Source: DATMQA01 sp035566895
GTDB lineage: Bacteria; Verrucomicrobiota; Verrucomicrobiia; Limisphaerales; UBA8199
Assembly (NCBI GenBank): GCA_035566895.1
Contig: DATMQA010000015.1
Location: 1-26,242, forward strand
Direction of reading: 5' to 3'
Length of the DNA stretch: 26,242 nucleotides
Both the position numbers and the translations under genes were made by a program. Shown piece after piece: positions 22,756 through 26,242 of the stretch (position 1 is the stretch's first letter; each line of letters opens with the position of its first letter). The notes under the pieces were generated by a model. The model was not told the DNA's origin. It worked only from the letters and a program-made list of their open reading frames with translations, and ran no database searches.

Positions 22756-23118
22756 TCAGAAATGGTGATTTTTCGCGAAGGCATACTCCGCGACGATCTT
22801 TCCGTTGATGAGATGCTCCTGGATGATGCGTTCGAGCACTTCAGGCGTGCAGGAGTGATACCAAACCCCTTCCGGATAAACGACGGAGATCGGTCCTTGT
22901 GTGCAGATGCGGAGGCAATTGACTTTGCTTCGATAGACCAGCGGTTCCGGGCCAACGAGGTTTAATTCCTTCAACCGCCTTTTGAGGTAGTCCCACGATT
23001 GCAGGCCGCGCTCTTTGGGCGCGCATTTGGGCTCGGTCTGGTCGGCGCACAAGAACATGTGCCGCCGGTACTTTTCCAGACCCAGAGACTGGGCGAGGTT
23101 GTGCAGTTCGCTCGACAT
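22756..23118 (-). CDS. Thioredoxin-like [2Fe-2S] ferredoxin
   Basis: The protein has 120 residues. A thioredoxin-fold [2Fe-2S] ferredoxin is indicated by YRRHMFLCADQTEPKCAPKE (first two ligand Cys, eight apart) and VNCLRICTQGPISVVYPEGV (C-x3-C pair). Four Cys bind the cluster. The fold end GVWYHSCTPEVLERIIQEHL is the usual C-terminal helix. It is a soluble electron carrier whose partner is unknown. The ATG at 23118 follows AAAGG with about six bases between. The longer frame upstream is repeat DNA. It is divergent from the GH2 gene and convergent with the dehydratase. Confidence 0.93.
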   Translation of the reverse strand: MSSELHNLAQSLGLEKYRRHMFLCADQTEPKCAPKERGLQSWDYLKRRLKELNLVGPEPLVYRSKVNCLRICTQGPISVVYPEGVWYHSCTPEVLERIIQEHLINGKIVAEYAFAKNHHF

Positions 23119-23180
23119 GCGGGCCTTTGCAGGGCAAGGAAAGGTTAGCAAAGTCGTTCCTTTCGGGGAAAGAGAATTGC

Positions 23181-23208
23181 CACAAAAGAGCACAAAGAGC
23201 ACAAAGAA
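23181..23208. repeat. CACAAAGAG nonamer repeat
   Basis: Three adjacent copies on the plus strand: CACAAAAGAG, CACAAAGAG, CACAAAGAA. They lie in the divergent spacer between the ferredoxin and GH2 genes. The unit resembles AAAGAACACAAAGAG-type words seen between genes in several environmental genomes. Confidence 0.6.
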
Positions 23209-23217
23209 GGGATTGAG

Positions 23218-23276
23218 ACAGGAGAATTGAAGACAGGATATTTTCCAGTCTATTTTCCTGCCTTCAATTTTCCTGT
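23218..23276. repeat. Imperfect inverted repeat, 23-base arms
   Basis: The arms 23218-23240 and 23254-23276 match at 20 of 23 positions as an inverted repeat, around a 13-base A/T-rich spacer. One mismatch would be a G-U pair in RNA. The hairpin would form in the GH2 leader, and an in-frame extension of the GH2 frame runs through its right half. It adjoins the CACAAAGAG repeat. Confidence 0.7.
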
Positions 23277-23355
23277 GTGTTCTTCCCGTTGCTGCTTCGC
23301 CGCGCACCTTCGCCTGCCCATTGACATTTGCGGAGTGTTTGCCAATCTCCCGGTC

Positions 23356-26121
23356 ATGACGCGCTTCTTCCTGGCTAACTTTCACATTAGGAATCGCCTC
23401 GCGCGCGAACGGTCCGCTGCGCGGTTTGGGCGTTGGTGCCGCGATGGCATGGCGTTCGCCGTGTTTATCCTCATGAGTCCTGCTTTGCTCAAGGCGGCTG
23501 AGCCTGCGTCGTCCCCCAGGGAGCGACTCTCTTTCAATTCGGATTGGCGTTTTATCAAGGGCGATCCCGCCGGGAGCGAAGGCAAACTGGATTATCAGAC
23601 GCTCAAGCCGTGGCTGCTGGCGTCGGGCCCTGAATTCAGCGTGAACTCAGCGCTGGCGACACGTCCGCAGGATAATCCAGCGGGAGATGTGGTTTATACG
23701 CTGCCGGCTTGCGATGATACGAGTTGGCGAAAGCTGAACCTGCCGCATGATTGGGGGATTGAGGGCCCGTTTAAGCAGGAGTATCCCGGGGAGACCGGGA
23801 AACTTCCCTGGTGGGGCGTGGCCTGGTATCGCAAACACTTCAGCTTGCCCATGAGCGACAGCGGCAAAAAAGTGTTTTTGGATATGGACGGCGCGATGGC
23901 CTACGCGAGCGTCTGGCTCAACGGCCAATTTGTCGGCGGCTGGCCTTACGGCTATGCGTCGTGGGAACTGGAGCTGACGCCGTTCCTGAAGTTCGGCGGG
24001 GAAAATGTCGTCGCAATTCGTTTGGATAATCCTCAAGATTCATCCCGCTGGTATCCGGGCGGCGGCATTTATCGCAATGTCTGGCTGATCAAAACTGCGC
24101 CGGTTCACATCGGGCATTGGGGCACATTTGTCAGCGCGACGGTGGAAGGCAAGACGGCGACAGTGAATCTCAAGGCCAATGTCGAGAATTCGTCTCCGGC
24201 CGGCACGCAGATCCGCTGCGGCGCGGAGGTTTATGAGTGCAACGCGGAAGGGCAAAAGTGGGGCCGGCCGGTTCTTTCGTTTCCCCCGGCCCTCCTGAAG
24301 CTCGGCGCACATGCTACCGGGGAATTTGCGACGACAGGCGCGGTGCACAGTCCCAGGCTTTGGAGCGTGAAGAAGCCCAACCGCTACGTTGCCGTCACAA
24401 GCCTGGAACAGGACGGGAAGATAGTGGATACGCACGAGACGCTCTTTGGCATCCGCACGCTTCAGTTTACCGCCGACAACGGTTTCATGCTGAACGGCGA
24501 ACGTATCGCTCTCAACGGTGTTTGCGACCACCATGACCTTGGCGCGCTCGGCTCGGCCGTGAGCACGCGCGCGCTGGAACGCCAGCTCCAAATCCTGCAG
24601 GAAATGGGCTGCAACGCCATTCGCACCAGCCATAACCCGCCGGCGCCGGAATTGCTCGACCTGTGCGACCGCATGGGTTTCGTGGTGATGGATGAGGCGT
24701 TCGATTGCTGGCTTCAGCCGAAGAAGAAGAACGATTACCACCTGCTGTTCGCCGATTGGCACGAGAAGGACCTCCGCGCAATGATCCGCCGCGACCGCAA
24801 TCATCCCTGCATTATTTTGTGGAGCATCGGAAACGAGATCTCCGAACAAGGCTCGCCCAATGGGCCGAAAATGGCGGGCGAATTAGCGGCCATCGTTCAC
24901 TCGGAAGACCGCAGCCGGCCCGTCACTTCCGCCTGCAACAATGGCCGCGCGGGCTACAACGGATGGCAAAAGGAAATGGATGTGTTCGGCTACAATTACC
25001 GGCCTTACGAGTATGGCCGATTTCGCGAGGCCAATCCCGCCCTTGCGCTTTTCGGCAGCGAGACCGCCTCGTGCGTGAGTTCGCGTGGCGAATACTTCTT
25101 CCCGGTCAGCACCAACCAAGCCCAGGGTCGCGCCGATTTCCAGGTCAGTTCCTACGACCTCTATGCGCCGCCCTGGGCGACCCCCCCGGATAGGGAGTTC
25201 CACGGTCAGGATGAGTTTCCCTTTGTCGCGGGCGAATTTGTCTGGACCGGTTTCGATTACCTGGGTGAGCCAACCCCTTACGGTGGCGACATCAGGAACC
25301 CGAGCTTTAACAACGACACTGGCAAGAAGCGGCGGCGCAATACGGACGTCGCCGACCTGCTCAACTTTACCGACCCGGCAGAAAGGGCTCGCCTGATGAA
25401 GGACTTCAATGAACAGGGGCGAATCCAGGTTCCTTCGCGCAGCTCGTACTTCGGCATTATCGACCTGGCCGGGTTCAAGAAGGATCGTTTCTACCTCTAC
25501 CAGGCGCGCTGGCGGCCGGACCTGCATATGGCCCACATCCTGCCGCACTGGAACTGGCCCGACCGCATCGGCCAGGTGACGCCCGTCCACGTGTATACTT
25601 CGGGGGATGAAGCCGAGCTGTTTCTCAACGGAAAATCGCTGGGCCGCAAGAAACGCGGTCCGCTCGATTATCGCATCAGGTGGGACGACGTGGTCTATAA
25701 ACCGGGGGTGTTGGAAGTGGTAGCCTTCAACCATCACACCCGTTGGGCGCATGACTCGGTCCGCACCACCGGCCCCGCCGAGCAGCTCCTGCTTGCGCCC
25801 GAGCGCACCACGCTCAAACCCGACGGCCAGGACCTGAGCTACGTCACCGCGACCGTCGCGGACAAAGGTGGACTTCAGGTTCCTCGCTCAAAGAACCATA
25901 TCTCTTTTGAGATCAGCGGCCCGGGCGAGATCATTGCCACTGACAATGGCGACGCCACTTGCTTCGAGTCCTTCCAGGCCAAGGACCACAGCGCTTATAA
26001 TGGGTTGTGCCTCGCGATCGTTCGCTCGACGGGCGAGCCAGGTACGATTGTTCTCAAAGCCACGTCTCCGGGACTTAAGGCAACCGAACTGAAGCTACAA
26101 GTCAAAGCCGATAAAAGATAG
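23356..26121 (+). CDS. Secreted glycoside hydrolase family 2 protein (beta-galactosidase-like)
   Basis: The protein has 921 residues from the ATG at 23356. A twin-basic N-terminus and the hydrophobic segment MAFAVFILMSPALLKAAEP form a long signal peptide; an alternative start at 23449 (residue 32) also leaves a signal. It has a GH2 sugar-binding jelly roll (SFNSDWRFIKGDPAGSEG, LPHDWGIEGPFKQEYPGE), an Ig-like domain, and a TIM barrel with NAIRTSHNPPAPELLDLCDR and DRNHPCIILWSIGNEIS, where Glu494 is the acid/base. The nucleophile Glu569 lies in LALFGSETASCVS. C-terminal Ig-like and DUF4982-like domains follow (VHVYTSGDEAELFLNGKSLG). It hydrolyses terminal beta-linked galactose or a related sugar from an extracellular glycan. 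The substrate is not determined by sequence. No RBS is clear. Confidence 0.95.
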   Translation: MTRFFLANFHIRNRLARERSAARFGRWCRDGMAFAVFILMSPALLKAAEPASSPRERLSFNSDWRFIKGDPAGSEGKLDYQTLKPWLLASGPEFSVNSALATRPQDNPAGDVVYTLPACDDTSWRKLNLPHDWGIEGPFKQEYPGETGKLPWWGVAWYRKHFSLPMSDSGKKVFLDMDGAMAYASVWLNGQFVGGWPYGYASWELELTPFLKFGGENVVAIRLDNPQDSSRWYPGGGIYRNVWLIKTAPVHIGHWGTFVSATVEGKTATVNLKANVENSSPAGTQIRCGAEVYECNAEGQKWGRPVLSFPPALLKLGAHATGEFATTGAVHSPRLWSVKKPNRYVAVTSLEQDGKIVDTHETLFGIRTLQFTADNGFMLNGERIALNGVCDHHDLGALGSAVSTRALERQLQILQEMGCNAIRTSHNPPAPELLDLCDRMGFVVMDEAFDCWLQPKKKNDYHLLFADWHEKDLRAMIRRDRNHPCIILWSIGNEISEQGSPNGPKMAGELAAIVHSEDRSRPVTSACNNGRAGYNGWQKEMDVFGYNYRPYEYGRFREANPALALFGSETASCVSSRGEYFFPVSTNQAQGRADFQVSSYDLYAPPWATPPDREFHGQDEFPFVAGEFVWTGFDYLGEPTPYGGDIRNPSFNNDTGKKRRRNTDVADLLNFTDPAERARLMKDFNEQGRIQVPSRSSYFGIIDLAGFKKDRFYLYQARWRPDLHMAHILPHWNWPDRIGQVTPVHVYTSGDEAELFLNGKSLGRKKRGPLDYRIRWDDVVYKPGVLEVVAFNHHTRWAHDSVRTTGPAEQLLLAPERTTLKPDGQDLSYVTATVADKGGLQVPRSKNHISFEISGPGEIIATDNGDATCFESFQAKDHSAYNGLCLAIVRSTGEPGTIVLKATSPGLKATELKLQVKADKR

Positions 26122-26242
26122 CAGTCCGTTGAACAAGGGGTATTTTCTCGAAGCATTTCAATTCGCTACCGCCGCGAGGATTGGAAGAGTTTCGTGAGTT
26201 GCAAACGAGATCCGGGTGCGAGCTGAAGTATATCGGCGAACT
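26122..26242. other. Downstream flank, nothing recognised
   Basis: After the GH2 stop, 121 bases remain. They show no start codon with a good ribosome binding site and no terminator hairpin. Confidence 0.3.

Noticed and set aside
23321..23355. TTGACA at 23321 as the GH2 promoter
   Set aside because: No TATAAT-like hexamer lies 16-18 bases downstream, and it would place transcription start nearly at the ATG.
23227..23355. GH2 translation start at 23227
   Set aside because: The extra 43 residues are encoded by the inverted-repeat DNA and lack protein-like character. The signal peptide follows the Met at 23356.
1..26242. CRISPR arrays, tRNA or rRNA genes
   Set aside because: No regularly spaced identical repeats of 24-40 bases, no tRNA-like cloverleaf and no rRNA signature were seen.

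Overview
The window looks like chromosomal DNA from a member of the Verrucomicrobiota, probably a Pedosphaera/Limisphaerales-like soil or freshwater lineage. This is inferred from gene content, not from a marker gene. Pointers are two stand-alone pseudopilin-like proteins with the FTLIELLVVIAIIAILAA leader (one with an H-X9-DG tail), a large secreted family 2 glycoside hydrolase, GC-rich DNA with patchy Shine-Dalgarno sites, and many short-period degenerate repeats between genes.

Region 1 (421-15031, all minus strand) is the most interesting part. In the order of transcription it encodes a small Cys-pair membrane protein, a beta-barrel protein (frameshifted), a small His/Cys secreted protein, a TonB-dependent receptor, TonB, ExbB, two ExbD, a coiled-coil membrane protein, an ABC-2-type ATPase and permease, a TPR protein, a LolD-like ATPase and FtsX/MacB-like permease, a His-rich lipoprotein, two tandem DUF3299 proteins and a ZIP metal permease (frameshifted). 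From tonB to ZIP the 15 genes run for about 10 kb, and six junctions are 4-base ATGA overlaps. I read this as one envelope-spanning system for transition-metal (probably zinc) acquisition: a TonB-powered outer-membrane step, periplasmic metal-handling lipoprotein and DUF3299 proteins, ABC machinery and an inner-membrane ZIP channel. The function is inferred. The gene order and overlaps are seen directly.

Region 2 (15136-18781) holds a plus-strand pseudopilin-like gene, a 5'-truncated HAF-repeat/fibronectin-III gene, an unrecognised 132-residue gene coupled to a 46-residue membrane ORF, and a second pseudopilin-like gene with a good promoter and RBS.

Region 3 (18821-22433) holds comEC with an unusual repeated C-terminal tail, a VanZ-like gene, a tandem pair of GGA-loop palindromes, and a pterin carbinolamine dehydratase.

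Region 4 (22434-26242) holds a purine-rich repeat tract, a palindrome between convergent genes, a thioredoxin-like [2Fe-2S] ferredoxin, a repeat-rich divergent intergenic region, and a secreted GH2 beta-galactosidase-like enzyme.

Two genes (ZIP and the beta-barrel) are each exactly one base short of an open frame at a homopolymer run. This could be a sequencing error or real frameshifting.
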